DNA from: Pseudisothecium myosuroides
Taxonomy: Eukaryota; Streptophyta; Bryopsida; Hypnales; Lembophyllaceae
Direction of reading: 5' to 3'
Length of the DNA stretch: 64,000 nt
Assembly (NCBI GenBank): GCA_951799445.1
Contig: OX637287.1
Coordinates: 30,832,224 to 30,896,223 of the forward strand
In this document: piece after piece, positions 34,860 to 47,290 of the stretch
Numbering within the stretch: position 1 is the stretch's first letter
Layout of the letters: every line of letters starts with the position of its first letter
Position numbers and translations under genes: made by a program
The notes under the pieces: model-generated
Database searches by the model: none
What the model was told of the DNA's origin: nothing
What the model saw: the letters and a program-made list of their open reading frames with translations, nothing else

Positions 34860-37310
34860 TCATATCACTAACTTTGATGGTTCTTTTTATAACATACAAA
34901 AACATAGATAAAACTTAATTTTTAAGGTTGAAAAATTATGGCCCATTATAAATGGTAGTGAAGCCAAACCAATGGAACCAATGGCAACTGAAATTGTTGT
35001 TGAAACCTTAGCTTTACTTGCCACAACAGTAGGAAGTATAAGTGCATGGGTCATGGGAAGATAAAGATGCATTGTCTTTAATAATAATTGCCTAGAAAAT
35101 AACATTATTTCACATATATAATCTTTTACATCAAGTAATTTAGCATGGTAAGAGTTAGAAAAGTTATTCAAATTACAGGAAGCGGTGATAAAATGTATCT
35201 CAAGGATAGATTATATGTATGTCTTGAAGATGAAAGAGAGTGATAGTCATTAGGAGAAGAATGTGGCCCTTAGAAGGCTTCTTCCCTTTAAAAAACTGAA
35301 TTCAACGGTGTACAATGTTGGCCAGAATTAAATTTTTTTTTTTTGGTATTTCGACACGGACAACGGTCTACTACATTGGATTGTGATTTAAATTTTTTCT
35401 AAAATCTCTAAATTTTTTGCAAAATTAAAAAAATTTAATAATGCAGCAGCTGAATACATGAGTGGAGATCTTTTGGAGGCTACATTCTTCTCCTAATGTA
35501 TTATTAAACACATTCACACTTTTAGAGCACATCTAGAACAATTGTTGGCAATAGGATCAACAGTTCTAGACAATGAGATATTAATGCAAAGTTTGCCTCT
35601 TAGTTACCGGACCTTTATTAGCTCCTTGAAAAGACAACCATGAATCACATTGCAATCTTGTAGATTAGGATTTTATTATGAATGAACATTAATAAATCCT
35701 GTAGTTTACCTCCCCACGAACGAACTGTAGTGCATCCATTGTATAGGTAATTCCTAAGGGAAACTAAATTAACCCCAAGTTGTGCACAATTGAAGGATTT
35801 GGGAATATTTCATTTTGACCTATACAATGGATAAAGCCATATTTATTATAATTATAACCAAGGCTGGAAACTTATCAATCGTATGTAAATCTATCGATTC
35901 AACTTTGTCCGCTCACTTCTTTGTCAGCCTCACCAACTGGCTGGTACAGTCTTTATTGATCTTCTCACTCATCCAATCTTTCAGCATCTTCAAATGATTC
36001 TTCCACATCTACCAATTGCTAATCACAGGTTACACAGTTCACCAACTATTGATTCTCCTTGGTACTGGTTAACTCCGGTTTTACTCCAATTGGGCTTTTG
36101 ATATTGTTTCCTTCTATAGCAGTTTCCTTCTTTATTTTATACTCAAGCTTTAAATAGTCCAATTGATTACAAAATTTACATTTCCTTTGACTTAATTTAG
36201 ACAACTCTCGATTCACCTTTATATCACTCATTTTCCATTTCTATTGATCCCACTCTACAGACTCACTCTCCATATATTTTTAATCACATTGTTCCTATAG
36301 ATGAATCTCTTAGTTTATATCATAGAACGCTCAATAGCATCATGCTCAAACACCATTGACACATACCATGCAACCAGTCCATATACAATTGATAAAAACA
36401 ATTGAAACCAAATCCAAACTTGCATTCACACCCAGTCACGACAATAGAAATTCCTCACAAGATTAAATCCATAGACTCAACACTCAGTACAATCACACAC
36501 TCACAATTGATATACACAATTTCAGCACACTCAATCATTCACATCACAATAGCAAGAATCACAATTGCATAACACATCCAAAAATCCACACAATTGATCA
36601 CAGCACACTCATCTCATAATCTCCGCAGTATATTTCAACCTGAAATTTACAATTGATCCTCACTGTATTCTCAGCCTCACTACATGACAACTATCAATCC
36701 ACACACTGAAAGTCAAAACACCAGCACCAGCACCAAAAACTAAATCAATTGCTCATTCCACACTATCGGCTTCAACCGCAAGAGCTCTGGACTTCCATTC
36801 CAGACTAAGCTCCAACACCACAAACAATAGAACTTCACCCCAATTCAGTCGATAACTACTTAACTGCCACCAATAGGTTCCATCCATTCCCTCATCAACA
36901 TCCATCTATTGACTAGGTTCTATAGAAAGTCTTTGCTACCTGGTAATAACCAAGTATTAACAACTTAAGTGCCATAGTACTATGGAAAATTGGAAAATTA
37001 ACAAAATTTAAGCTACTGTGCACTTCTTCCTATAGATTCTATAACTACAAATCTTTAATAACAGATTTGATCCAAGAAGAAACTGTCATGAAAAATATGA
37101 GTTTAACATTTGATAATAAATCGGCACTCTACATCAGACAGAGATTTTTCAACTTTGGAAAGAAATCGGACTTCAATAAAAACTTTAAGAAAGGTTCAAA
37201 GGAAAAAGTAATAATTCCAAATCTTATGAAAAGAAGAACTTTGCCGCTAATAAGAAAAAAAAATTCTATAAAAAACTAGGACATTTAATCAAAGATTGCT
37301 AAACAAAAAT
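34860..37310 (+). pseudogene. copia 2 gag remnant, split by a solo LTR
   Basis: The first part (34860-35658) shows Gag-like segments (DKDALSLIII, HTFRAHLEQLLAIGS, NEILMQSLPLSYRTF) over several frames. After the inserted LTR it resumes at 37055 with LITDLIQEETVMKNM, a basic region (37140-37260) and a damaged zinc knuckle (KFYKKLGHLIKDC near 37262). Stops and frame shifts make it a pseudogene. Confidence 0.7.
35659..37049. mobile_element. Probable solo LTR, 1.39 kb
   Basis: A perfect 5-bp direct repeat AATCT flanks it at 35654-35658 and 37050-37054. The termini are TGTAG and CTACA, fitting the TG...CA rule for LTRs. Uninterrupted Gag sequence is found on each side in a consistent order. The interior is rich in CACAATTG- and CAGCACACTC-type motifs and has no pol-like frame, so a solo LTR (or a short non-autonomous element) is the simplest reading. 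Its orientation and parent family are unknown. Confidence 0.75.
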
Positions 37311-37399
37311 AGTTGCTGAAAGAAGTAATAACAAAAAGAAAACAGATGTTATTATTAAAGCACACAAACCATGTGTAGAAGCACTAATAATTAATAACA

Positions 37400-39130
37400 G
37401 ACCAGATTCCACGTGGTTTGTTGATCAAGGAGAAACTCAACACATGTATTATGAGTTAGAAGGATTTATAAATTACACCAAGTATGAAAATAAACAAGTT
37501 GTCTATTTAGGAGACAACTGAACATTATACACAATTTAGAATTGGAGTGATGTCAATGTAAAATTTTTAATTGGTGATGAAAGGATCATACTTAAAGTTT
37601 TACATATACTAGGTCTGCAAAGAATTTATTTACCACCAAACAATTAGACAAAGCTAGAGGAGAAACTTGAATTAAAGTTGGAATATCAACATTTATAAAT
37701 AAATTTGGTGAAACAATTGCAGTATATATCTTAAACCCTGACCTATACAAATTAGATACAACTATAATATCTAATTAGCATCAAATCAATTGCTATCCCA
37801 ACTACTACACATTTATACAAAGTCTATTTGAAGTACTTATGATTAGGCCATATAAATCAATAGAGATTAAAACAAATACAAACCATGATAAAAAAGATTG
37901 ATTTGTTTGATGAAAAAAATAACTTTATGTTAACTTTGCATAAAAGGTAAGCAACATAAAGAGAAATTTTCCATTCAAAGTATGTGAAAAGAGCTACTCA
38001 ATAACTAAGACTTATACATTCTGATGTTTATGGTCCTATGTAAGTTGTAACCTACTTTGGACGCACTTATTTCATTACCCCTATTGATGACCTATCAAGA
38101 TATTGTCATTTGTATTTAATAAAATACAAATCAGAAGCATTTAAAATTTTTATTGAGTACAAATGCTTTGTAGAAAACAAACAAATCATCAAATTAAAAT
38201 ATTAAGATCAGACAATAGACATGAATATATATCAAATGAATTATTTAAATATTTATGTATAAAAACAAGAATAAAATAAGAGTTTACTATAGCCTATATA
38301 TGCACCATAGCAAAATGGCATTTCTGAAAGAAAGAATAGAATATTAGTAGGAGTAATTCTTGCAATGTTATCCTATTCTAAGTTACCAAAGATTTTTTAG
38401 GGTGAAATACTCCAAATAGAAAATTACCTTTAAAATAAAAGCCCTACTAAGAATGTGCCAAAAAAATAAAAAAATAAAAAAATTGAAATATGGTATGGGC
38501 ATCAATCCAACTTATCATACCTTAAAATATTTGGGTGTAAAGTCTATGTTTTTTTTTCCAAAGAAACGAGGAAAAAATTAAATTTTCATTTATAAAAAAA
38601 AATATTTTTAGGCTATAACTAGTATAGAATCTAAAGCATATTGCTGCATGAACACTCAAAACAAAATGATAATCATTTCAATAGATGTTATATTTGACAA
38701 AGTCCCATTTGAAGTAAAAAGAAAAGACCTTGATTTACAAGGATGATGATAAGAATTTAATTTGATTTGATTTATTTAAAAGACCTTCTACAACTATGAA
38801 GTCTAATCCAACCAATTAATATACTTTATAATCAAAGTGTGTATCTTGAACAATTACAACAAACCATAGATCTACATGCATTTAATCTACAACCAATATC
38901 ATATAGTTCTCCAAACTTGGAGAGACAACCCCCTTCCTACAATGATGTAGTTGAAGCCTTCTCTCAACTATCATTACACAATAACAATGATAGAAATACC
39001 TTACCTCTTGAAAAAATTGACATTACTTCTATATTGAGAGAGCCGAGCCCTCCACCTAGTCAGTCTTTTAGACCTGGAAGAAACATTCAACCAATAAATA
39101 GGCTAATTGAATCTATACAAGGAAGAAATT
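37400..39130 (+). pseudogene. copia 2 protease and integrase remnant
   Basis: The protease box near 37407 reads DSTWFVDQGETQHM where the family has DSGAT.HM, so the catalytic Ser-Gly context is altered. The integrase core follows: LIHSDVYGPM near 38015, FGRTYFITPIDDLSRY near 38057 and the PQQNGISERKNRIL-like block near 38310. An open frame at 38839-39132 (RQPPSYNDVVEAFSQ) is the linker before RT. Numerous stops are present. Confidence 0.75.
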
Positions 39131-39179
39131 AAAAGAATATAAACATCATTGTCTTAAAAATCATCAAGCTAATGTTGTT

Positions 39180-40460
39180 CTTACCTCTAACAAGCACTTC
39201 AATTCCTTCAAGAAACTTTAGAGAGAGAGGATGCCAAAGAATGGCAAGCTATAATCACTAAAGAACTCACACCATTAGAAAAGAACAATACATGGAATTT
39301 AGTTCCTCTTCCTTCAAATAAAAAATCAATTAGTTCAAAGTGGATTTTAAAAATTAAAACTAAAGCTAATGGTACTATTCATAAATATAAAGCTAGGCTA
39401 GTAGCAAGAGTCTTGAATCAAATTCAAGGTATTGATTATATAGAGACATTCTCTCCAATAGTCAAACTTAACTCTATCAAAGTGCTTTTTGTTCTAGTGG
39501 TTGAACACAACTTAGAGATTCACCAATTAGATATTAAGATAGCATTTTTATATGGGCTTATAAATGAAGACATATATGAGAATTTTTGAATGTTTATCTC
39601 CTCCTACACAAACTAATTTGGTGTGTAAATTAAACAAATCTTTATATGGCCTCAAACAATCATCTAGGGCATGGTATCAATGTTTAGATAAATATTTTCA
39701 ACTTCAACAATATCAACGATTAGAATCAGATGCTAATATCTACTTTAAAAGGGAATTTGATAACGGTTTCACGATTCTTATCCTTATTTATAAGTTGTAG
39801 GCAGCCTAATACATGTGATTGTCAACTTACACACCAATTGTGCATACATAGTCAATAACTTAGCACAATACCTATCTAACCCTAGTATATCTCATATACA
39901 AACATTATTAAGAACTTTACAATAAATAAAAGGTACCTTTGAAATCAAGTATCAAAAGTCTGTACAAAGAGATGTGCTTTATGGCTTTTCCAATGCAAAT
40001 TGAGCAAGTGACAAAGACGCCTGTTGATCTACCTTAGGATATTGCTTCATTCTTGTCGATGGTGCTATTTCCTATGATATTAAGACACAACAATCAATAG
40101 CACTCTCTTCTACATAGTCAAAATATATAGTATTGACAAAGGCTATAGCTGAAGCAATTTGTTTAAGAAAATTGTTGCATGAATTTGGTTTTATTCAAAA
40201 CAATTCAACTACAATCTATTCACGTTGTCAAAGTACCATTGTTTTAAGTGAAAATCTAAAGTACTACTCTAAAAGCAAGCATACAGACACACAATACGAT
40301 TTTACAAGAGAAAAAAATTCTTACAGAAGAAATTTAGCTCAAATATGTTCCAAAAATAGACATGGCAGTTGATATTTTTACAAAATCCTTACCAAGAGAT
40401 AAACAATATCACTACGGGTTTCAATTAGTCATCATGGATTTGATCAGATGCTAAATAGCA
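39180..40460 (+). pseudogene. copia 2 reverse transcriptase and RNase H remnant, active site deleted
   Basis: RT begins with EWQAIITKELTPLEKNNTW and continues SSKWILKIKTKANG, KARLVAR, ETFSPIVKL and the block YGLKQSSRAWYQ. After the frame ends near 39800 the sequence jumps to a late segment (VNNLAQYLSNPS near 39850), so the YVDD catalytic region has been lost. RNase H segments follow (STLGYCFI, SKHTDTQY). Confidence 0.85.
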
Positions 40461-41481
40461 AATGAAGTTGACCATATGAAGTCCTCTCACCTTCACCGAC
40501 ATCTTCCATTTAAGTGGCAACTAATTAAACTATACCATTCTTTTCCATGGAATTTGTAAGATGCTCGTGCATACATAGGCCAATTGCCAAATTGAGTACC
40601 ACCACTAGGAAGTATAGCCAATGATTCATAAACCTGCAATACCTGTAATTAACAAGATGGAGCATCATATATCAACAAATATGAACAAGTTTCAAGCCCT
40701 AGGATATTTATTTATTTTTTAAAATAATATACATTATTCACTTACTTCAGCATCTTTCAAATTATTATCATAGGTGTAGGCTTTCAAGGTTGTTGCTAGT
40801 TCGATCAAAACCAATCTCTGGTTGTACTAAAAATATCTGTTGTAGTTTACTTGGATTTGACTAGCTGGAAGTGGCAATGCCATTAAGTGCCAAAGTTTGT
40901 ATGCATAGGGTAGTTTGGTATCCAACCAAGACGTTTTGGCCAACCTCCACAGCCTGTAATCAACTCAAAAGATTATTGTACAATAACATACCAACTTAAC
41001 CTTAGCCATTGCTTTGTCATTGTAACTCTAAAATAGGAGTGACAATAGAGTCTACTTATCCAACAAAGCTGATCATAAAGACAAACATCATTGTTACAAA
41101 ATTGGGTGAAGTTACAAAAAAAACATGTTTCAATCTCACAAACTTTGATTTATGACAGGATAATGCAAAAGGTGTTCATACATTAAAAGTGTATAGCAAC
41201 ACTTTAAAACAAGTTCTTACTCTATCTCAAAGACAGAAGAAAAAAAATACATCATATTGAAAAAAAGTACACCATACATACATCATCTTAGATGTCATTA
41301 TGTTACACTAGTGTGCACTTGAAATTGCATTACACACTCTTTGTTTCATTATCAACAATTCAATGTGCCTAACTGAACCAATTTAGTTTTCTATTCTATT
41401 GCTTCTAATATGGAATTTAAAATTTTCTTAGAGTGATAAGTTTGTTGGAATAGTTGGATTTTGGACCCCCAACTTAATACA
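40461..41481. other. Intergenic or eroded transposon flank
   Basis: No copia LTR and no coding sequence is recognisable. This could be the 3' end of copia element 2 or the flank of the transposase that follows on the minus strand. Confidence 0.4.
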
Positions 41482-42640
41482 CTATTTTGAAAAGTTCGAA
41501 GCCTGTATTATGCATACCAAGTCTAAAGCTGTTGTTTTCTCAACAGTGGGTGCAAAACCTTTTCTTTCTTGGGCATTTTTCCAAAGTGCTTGTAATCTTT
41601 TGTTGTGCTTGACAATATAGTTGATATAATCTTTCCGATTGCTACGTTTGTAAGTTGCTTTCATTAAAGCAATATGATAGTGCTTGTAAAGATTAGAGCT
41701 ATTTTCAAATGGTGTATCAAACCTCCAAATTGCATCACTAAGGTGGCTCATTGCGTGAACTCTTTCACTAAATGAAAATCTAATTTCTATCATCTTGATA
41801 ATGCTCCTATGAATGCGTAAATTGCTCTATGAAACCACAAAAATTAACATGAAAAAACTTACCCTTCTTTAGTTCCATCTCATCTTCAAAACACAAATGA
41901 ATCAAGTCAAGTTTGTTGAGGTCATAGGAGGTAGCTGTATCTACTTGAGTGAATTGCTCCGTGAAAACGAGTAAAACAAATTAATTGAATAAGCATTCAT
42001 ATTAAGTTGGAATGCCAAATACAAGAAGTCATCAATTAACTCTTGTATGAGCTTATCACTTATTTTTGCATGAGCTGATCCATATTTGCAAGGGACTCTT
42101 CAGTGTGTACTTTTGACCTGCAAACTTTCTCATACCACTTTAAAAATTTGACAACAGCTTTTATGATATCCCTTCTAAACAATCCAATTATACATACAAC
42201 AATCACTTGCACCACAATTGAGATGGATGTTAAATATTGATTTAAAAAACTACAATTTGAAACTCATTAATTGTACAAGAATTACAAATGTTTTCAAAGT
42301 TTGTATTCACTAACTTGCATTATTGACCGATACTCGAAAGCTGCATAATTTGAATTGGAAGAGAAGTACCCTCCTTTGTTTGTGTCAGGAACTCAAAATT
42401 TGAAAATCTAAAAGAATTCTTAATAAAAAGAAGTCTCCAATCCAACTTGGGAAGAATGGTAGCAGACATTGAAGCTGCAATGCTTTTTAAAATATCTACA
42501 ACTATCTTAAACACTCCAAGATCACACTGGTGAAGCACGTCAACATTCATTGCTCTGTACGGGTTGCCAAATATTGTATTTCCCCCTACAAAGCCCCATA
42601 GAGCACAGTGTCCCCATATGAAAAGTAATTAGACAAATTT
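41482..42640 (-). pseudogene. Plavaka-like (CACTA-related) transposase remnant, C-terminal half
   Basis: Read on the minus strand from 42640 down, several blocks follow in order: GNPYRAMNVDVLHQCDLGVF (about 42582-42523), a region with KAVVKFLKWYEKVCRS (about 42160), VFTEQFTQVDTA and LDLIHLCFEDE (about 41980-41890), and FSERVHAMSHLSD with YKRSNRKDYINYIV (41770-41620). The LHQ..LGVFK block and the ERxH...SNRKDYxxxxxK block in that order recall Plavaka transposases known mainly from fungi. Stops or introns separate the blocks, and no intact frame spans them. The N-terminal half lies at 47570-49200. An En/Spm-type CACTA transposase is the alternative. Confidence 0.6.
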
Positions 42641-44023
42641 AATATGATCTATATATTTCAAAGATCTACTTAACATGGCAATTAACTCTCTCTAGGGTTA
42701 CAACTAAAATAAAAATGAAGTAGGTGGCATACTGTGAGCTCCCAATTTGTCACTTGGGACTCGTAGAATTATTTTTTTGGAAATTTGCAATTTAAAGTTG
42801 ATAAAAGTATAGAAAAATCCATAAAAAGAGTGTAGAACCAAAATAGGGTTGTGTCATACCCATTATAGTATTTGGTCTAGATTTGTGTTTTTTACTTAGA
42901 ATCCCCCAAACCTTGCCTAAAAATGGTATAAAAATAACGAAAAGGTTAGACTTGGAGGATTCGAGTCACACAGCCCCAAAAGGGCTAAATCCCACCATGA
43001 ATGTGGCGATTCATGGCTAGGTCGGTCCGAGGGATCCACGGCGAGCCCACTAGATCGGGTCCTAGAGTTAGATTTAGAATTCCCCATTAGATCGACGAAT
43101 TCCCAAAATCCCGATTGTTAGCATGCAGGAGCCACTCACGCAAGATCGGGCCTGTGGAGGAATCTACAGCCCAAGGATGGTGTTCTAGGGTGAATCCCAT
43201 GCCAGGAGTCCAACGGCAAAATCGGTTCGCCAAGATTCCTCCACCTGCAGAAGATTCCCGCACCGTCGCTAATTCGAGGAGATGGCCAGTTTTGAATCTC
43301 CATTGACCAATCGTGCCAGGTACGGAAACGCACCCGCACGTCTTTCATGTGACTCCCTAAGAGGTCACGTGAAAAATCCCGGCATCTTCCGACTTGCAGA
43401 AGAACCTTTTTCCGGGTGGTCAACCCTCCTAACCTCCAACGGGAATTTCATGGAAATTACCCAGGTTACAATAAAATCTCACTAAAAATTAGACTAGCTT
43501 GTTTTATGTTAATAATGCACTCCGTGAAGTTTCACGACATTCCGATAGCGGCAAGTACCCGAACCGGCGAGATTCCTCGGGAATTAACCACGTGGCGGGG
43601 TCCCCGCCACGTTGACCGGCATTCCGGGACCATACGATGGCGAAACAAAGTCAACCAAAAGTCCTTCCCGACTCTCTCGCACCTACCGGAGACCCTAGGC
43701 TATTTACATTTTTCAAAATAGGAGACCCCTAAGATCTAGGATTTTACCACGATTTGGTTTTTAAACTAAATTAGCCTACGATTGGTTTTTGGCCTCGGTA
43801 CGGGGGGTAAAGGGATCTAGGACTAAACACAGCGATCTGGATCCAACGGCGCAATCTGTATGGCGATTGGAGCTAATCTCCAAAAGTTAGGATGTTGGTC
43901 CAGCATAGATGGTAGAAGTAGAAATTTAGGATGTAGGATGAAAATCTTTGAGGATGAGGATGAAAATCCCCGGTGATAAGGTTACCTTAGAACTCTAGAG
44001 GGAAGGATGAGCCCTTGGAAACC

Positions 44024-44030
44024 TATATAA
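44024..44030 (+). promoter_or_regulatory. TATA box followed by a C-rich initiator region
   Basis: TATATAAGGGCCCC sits about 20 bp before a TTTCTCTCTCTAG pyrimidine stretch, the arrangement of a plant Pol II core promoter. No recognised protein follows, so it may drive a retroelement transcript. Confidence 0.45.
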
Positions 44031-44480
44031 GGGCCCCATTTCTCTCTCTAGAACACCCCCAATTCTTGTTTTGGGTCCGTGGGTCCAAGTTATTTTGGAT
44101 ATTTTGGCATTTGAAGCCAAAAACCTCTACGGTGTTTTCGGAGCACTTTTGGCTCCATTGTTGCTTATTTTCAAGCTTTGAAGGTCCTTGGGGGTCCTTC
44201 TACCTTGCTTTGTGTACTTTTTTGTGAAGTTTTTGGTACTTTGTTGTGAGTGGAGAGCCTCTCTCTCCCTCTTGTACGTGTTGTGATCTAACTTGTGAAG
44301 TTTAAGAGTCCTTTTTTTTGTATCTTGCACTAATCCTAAAGTCACCCCCCACCGTACCTTGGCGATGCCGCTTTGGGGGGCCTTTAGCGTGTGAGCTTTG
44401 TGTTTTTCGTGGTCTAACTTGTGTGTTTCTCTTTGTGTTTTTTTTTTCTTACACCCTCATCTAACCTTCTCCTTGTTGAG

Positions 44481-44830
44481 TGGACCCCCCTCCGGGACGG
44501 CGAAGCTTTGAACTCACGTGTGGTTGTTTTTCTTTAAAAGTTTAGCTTTTCCCTCTTCTAAAGTCTCTCTCACTGTGTGGACCCTCCTCCGGGACGGCGA
44601 AGCTTTGAACTCACGTGTGGTTGTTTTCCTTAAAAGTTTAGCTTTTCCCTCTTCTAAAGTCTCTCTCAGTGTGTGGACCCCCCTTGGGAACGGCGAAGCT
44701 TTGAACTAGTAACAAAGTAGAAGTCCTAAAGCGTATGTTAAAAGTGTAGACGGCGGAGCTTTGAACCCCTGGGGAGTCTAGAAGTCCTAAAGTTGGTGTT
44801 AAAACCAATTTCACGGCGAAGCTTTGCACC
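44481..44830. repeat. Tandem repeat of about 97 bp, with a recurring CGGCGAAGCTTTG motif
   Basis: Three head-to-tail units start at about 44481, 44578 and 44674, each TGGACCC..CC.GGGACGGCGAAGC and then a TCTAAAGTCTCTCTCA end. Decayed copies of CGGCG(A/G)AGCTTTG recur at about 44751 and 44815. Open frames on both strands here are products of the repetition. Confidence 0.85.
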
Positions 44831-45179
44831 TCCCCCGTGTTTAGATCCAAAGTCTAGTTTCCAAGACCTTTGTGGAAACCTCCAGAGTTTAGCTTCCAAG
44901 ATATGTAGGTTCCTTTGCACTTAGTAAAGTTTAGTCATTTTCCAAAGTTTAAGAGAGTTTAGTGGTTCCCCAAGTTTTATTTAGTTAGTTGTATCCCAAA
45001 AATCTTAGTAGATTTAGCACCCTCCAAAAGTTCTATCCCCCCCTAGGTTAGCAAGAATCTAGTCTTTTTATTTGGCTTTAGCTAAATTTCCAGTCTCTTT
45101 AGCCTTAGTCAAGAATCTAGTCTTTTATTTCAGCCTTAGCCAAAATTCTAGTCTTTTAGCCTTAGTCAGAAATCGAGTT

Positions 45180-45275
45180 CCAGAACCAGCATACGGCCAG
45201 CCAACATCAGAACCAGCATACGAGCCAGCCAACATCAGACCAGCAAACGAGCCAGCCAACAAACAGAACCAACAG
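45180..45275. repeat. Short tandem repeat, about 27-30 bp unit
   Basis: There are three to four units of the form AGAACCAGCATACGAGCCAGCCAACATC, degrading rightward. Confidence 0.75.
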
Positions 45276-45367
45276 CCATAACCGGGGAAAAAAAAAGAAG
45301 AAACTAATTAAAAAAATTTTGACCCCCCAGCCAGCCAACCGGGAAGGCCAGCCAACCGGAGGGCCAG

Positions 45368-45517
45368 CAGCTCTCTCGATACAGCAGCTCTCCCGATACA
45401 GCAGCTCTCCGGTACAGCGGCTCTCCCGATACAGCAGCTCTCCCGGTACAGCGGCTCTCCCGGTACAGCAGCTCTCCGGTACAGCAGTTCTCCGATACAG
45501 CAGCTCTCTCAGTCCAG
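45368..45517. repeat. Nine-unit minisatellite of 16-17 bp
   Basis: Units are variants of CAGCTCTCCCGATACAG, nine in a row, differing at CTC/CCC, GATA/GGTA and CAG/CGG positions. The open frames across it on both strands are repeat artefacts. Confidence 0.9.
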
Positions 45518-46329
45518 CAGGGGAAGCTAGGGCCATTCGGGCTCCTCCCCAATTTTTGGATTCTCTCGTTTTTTTTTATTATTTTTGGTTCTCCCCAAAC
45601 CCGAACACAAACAAAGGCAAAAAACCAAACCAAAAGCATGTTGGACTAATTTTGTGCTAAGAGGGGTTGAAGTAGGACTAGGCCTAAAAATACAAAAAAG
45701 AGAAGGGAGAAATAGAGGTTGCCATTCCACACGCCACCTGCACAAAAACATCCGGTTCAACCTGCATCACCACTCACACCTACACACAATGGAAGGAAAT
45801 TAGGGAGAAGGATGTGTTATAGGAATGGAAGGGAGAGAGACGATGAATAGTGCCTATTTAGGAGATTAGGTAGGAAATCTAGAAGAACTCCTTGCAACCG
45901 TTGGGAGGAGGATTAGGATGACACAAAGCAAGGTTGCGTAAGAGGGTAGGAAGAACATTTAAACCCTTCTCGTAGTTTGAAACCATAGTGTAAGACTCAT
46001 AAAAGCTTAGGTGGAATAGTGCTAGTGTAGAAGAAGGAGGAGAGAAAGAAAAGGAGAAGGAAATGGGGGGAAAGGGTTAGAACATCATACGTTTAACGTT
46101 TTCTTTTCTACAAATTAAGCCGTGGGCCTTGAAAAAAATAAAATAAATAAAAACCGTAACGCAAAAATAAAAGAAGACAATCGCGAGTGGCCACCATGGA
46201 GCACGAGGACGCGCATGTGGACGGGGATGATGTCATTTCCGACATTAGTCGTAACGAGGTGGGTCATTAAACTAATCCTAGTCGTTTCTCCCTAATTAGC
46301 ACTTGTTTTTCCTAATCAGCCCTTAGAAC

Positions 46330-47290
46330 GTGATTAGCATCCAAGATTAGTGTAAATCAGAAGTTAGATTCAAAAGTTGATAGATTAGGAATAGAGGTTT
46401 CCGAAAACATCTTATAATTAAGATTTGACCGTAAATTGACCACATTAGGCTAAGTTAAGCGGTAGGGGGTAGAACGGAGGAATTTTAATTAAAAGTGAAC
46501 CACAAGAAACAATGGACGGAAATTAGGATTAGATTAGAGGGAGGATTTAGGATTAAAATTAAAGATCAAATAGCGAGTTAAAAACCTAGGATTAAATTAA
46601 GATTTTAATTAGGGAAGTTAAAATTCAAAAGTTAAAAGTTGGAATTAAACGTAGGAGGATAACATTAGAGTTAATCTAGGATTAAAACGATAGGATTAAA
46701 TTTGGAAGTAGAAGTCAAAAGTCAAAAGTCAAAAGTTTAGATTAAATTTAAAGGTTAAATTTTAGTCAATTGGGGAGCAAAAAGTTAGAGTGAAAAGCTA
46801 AAAGTAGAAGTTAAAAGTTAGAGGTAGAAGTAAAATTTTAGAGTTAGTTGGAAGTAGAAAAATCTAGAGTCAAAGTGAAAACGTAGAGTCAAACCCAGAG
46901 GTTAAAATGGGGGATTAATTTTAGAAGTAAAAACCTAGAGTTAAAATTCAAGGGTAAACCTAGAGTTAAATTAGGAATAAAAATCTACAGTAGAAAGTGC
47001 AAAGTTAGAGTTAACTTGAGAAGGGATAAATTTAGAATAGAATAGAGGAGTAAAAACTTAGAGTTAAAAGTTAAACCTAGAGTTAAATTCCGAGGATAAA
47101 TTTCAGAGTTAAAGTAGGAGTAAAAACCTAGAGTCAAAAGTCAAAACATAAAATAGAAGTCGGTAGTTAATACTTAAAGCCAAGTTAAAAGAGTAAAAGT
47201 CTAGAGTTTCATTTAGAAGTTGAAAATTAGAGTAAGAGTTGGACTTTAGAATTAGTCTTTAGAAGTAGAACTTCTAGGTGGAGTCTTAAA
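46330..47290. repeat. Purine-rich degenerate repeat tract
   Basis: Nearly a kilobase is built from variants of TTAGAGTTAAAA, GTCAAAAG and AGTAGAAG with few long open frames. The strand is strongly purine-biased. No protein or RNA gene is recognised. Confidence 0.6.

Larger units (their letters stand above)
33368..40460 (+). mobile_element. Ty1/copia retrotransposon 2, 3' LTR not found
   Basis: It starts with an LTR (33368-33540), primer site, leader frame, gag, protease, integrase, RT and RNase H remnants, in that order. It lies about 330 bp beyond copia element 1 in the same direction. A TTAA MITE (33850-34793) and a 1.39-kb probable solo LTR (35659-37049) are inserted. The pol part has many stops and a deletion that removed the YVDD region. 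No 3' LTR could be recognised after 40460. Confidence 0.8.

Noticed and set aside
34887..35171. Minus-strand 94-codon frame with a hydrophobic stretch
   Set aside because: It lies antisense to the copia 2 gag remnant, whose Gag-like segments explain the region.
36300..36900. CACAATTG-rich segment as a CRISPR-like or satellite array
   Set aside because: The motifs are irregularly spaced with no constant spacers; the segment is better explained as the interior of a solo LTR.
45207..45660. Frames of about 110 codons rich in ELLYRES or YSSSPV repeats
   Set aside because: They are translations of the 16-17 bp minisatellite in several frames, with no sign of selection.
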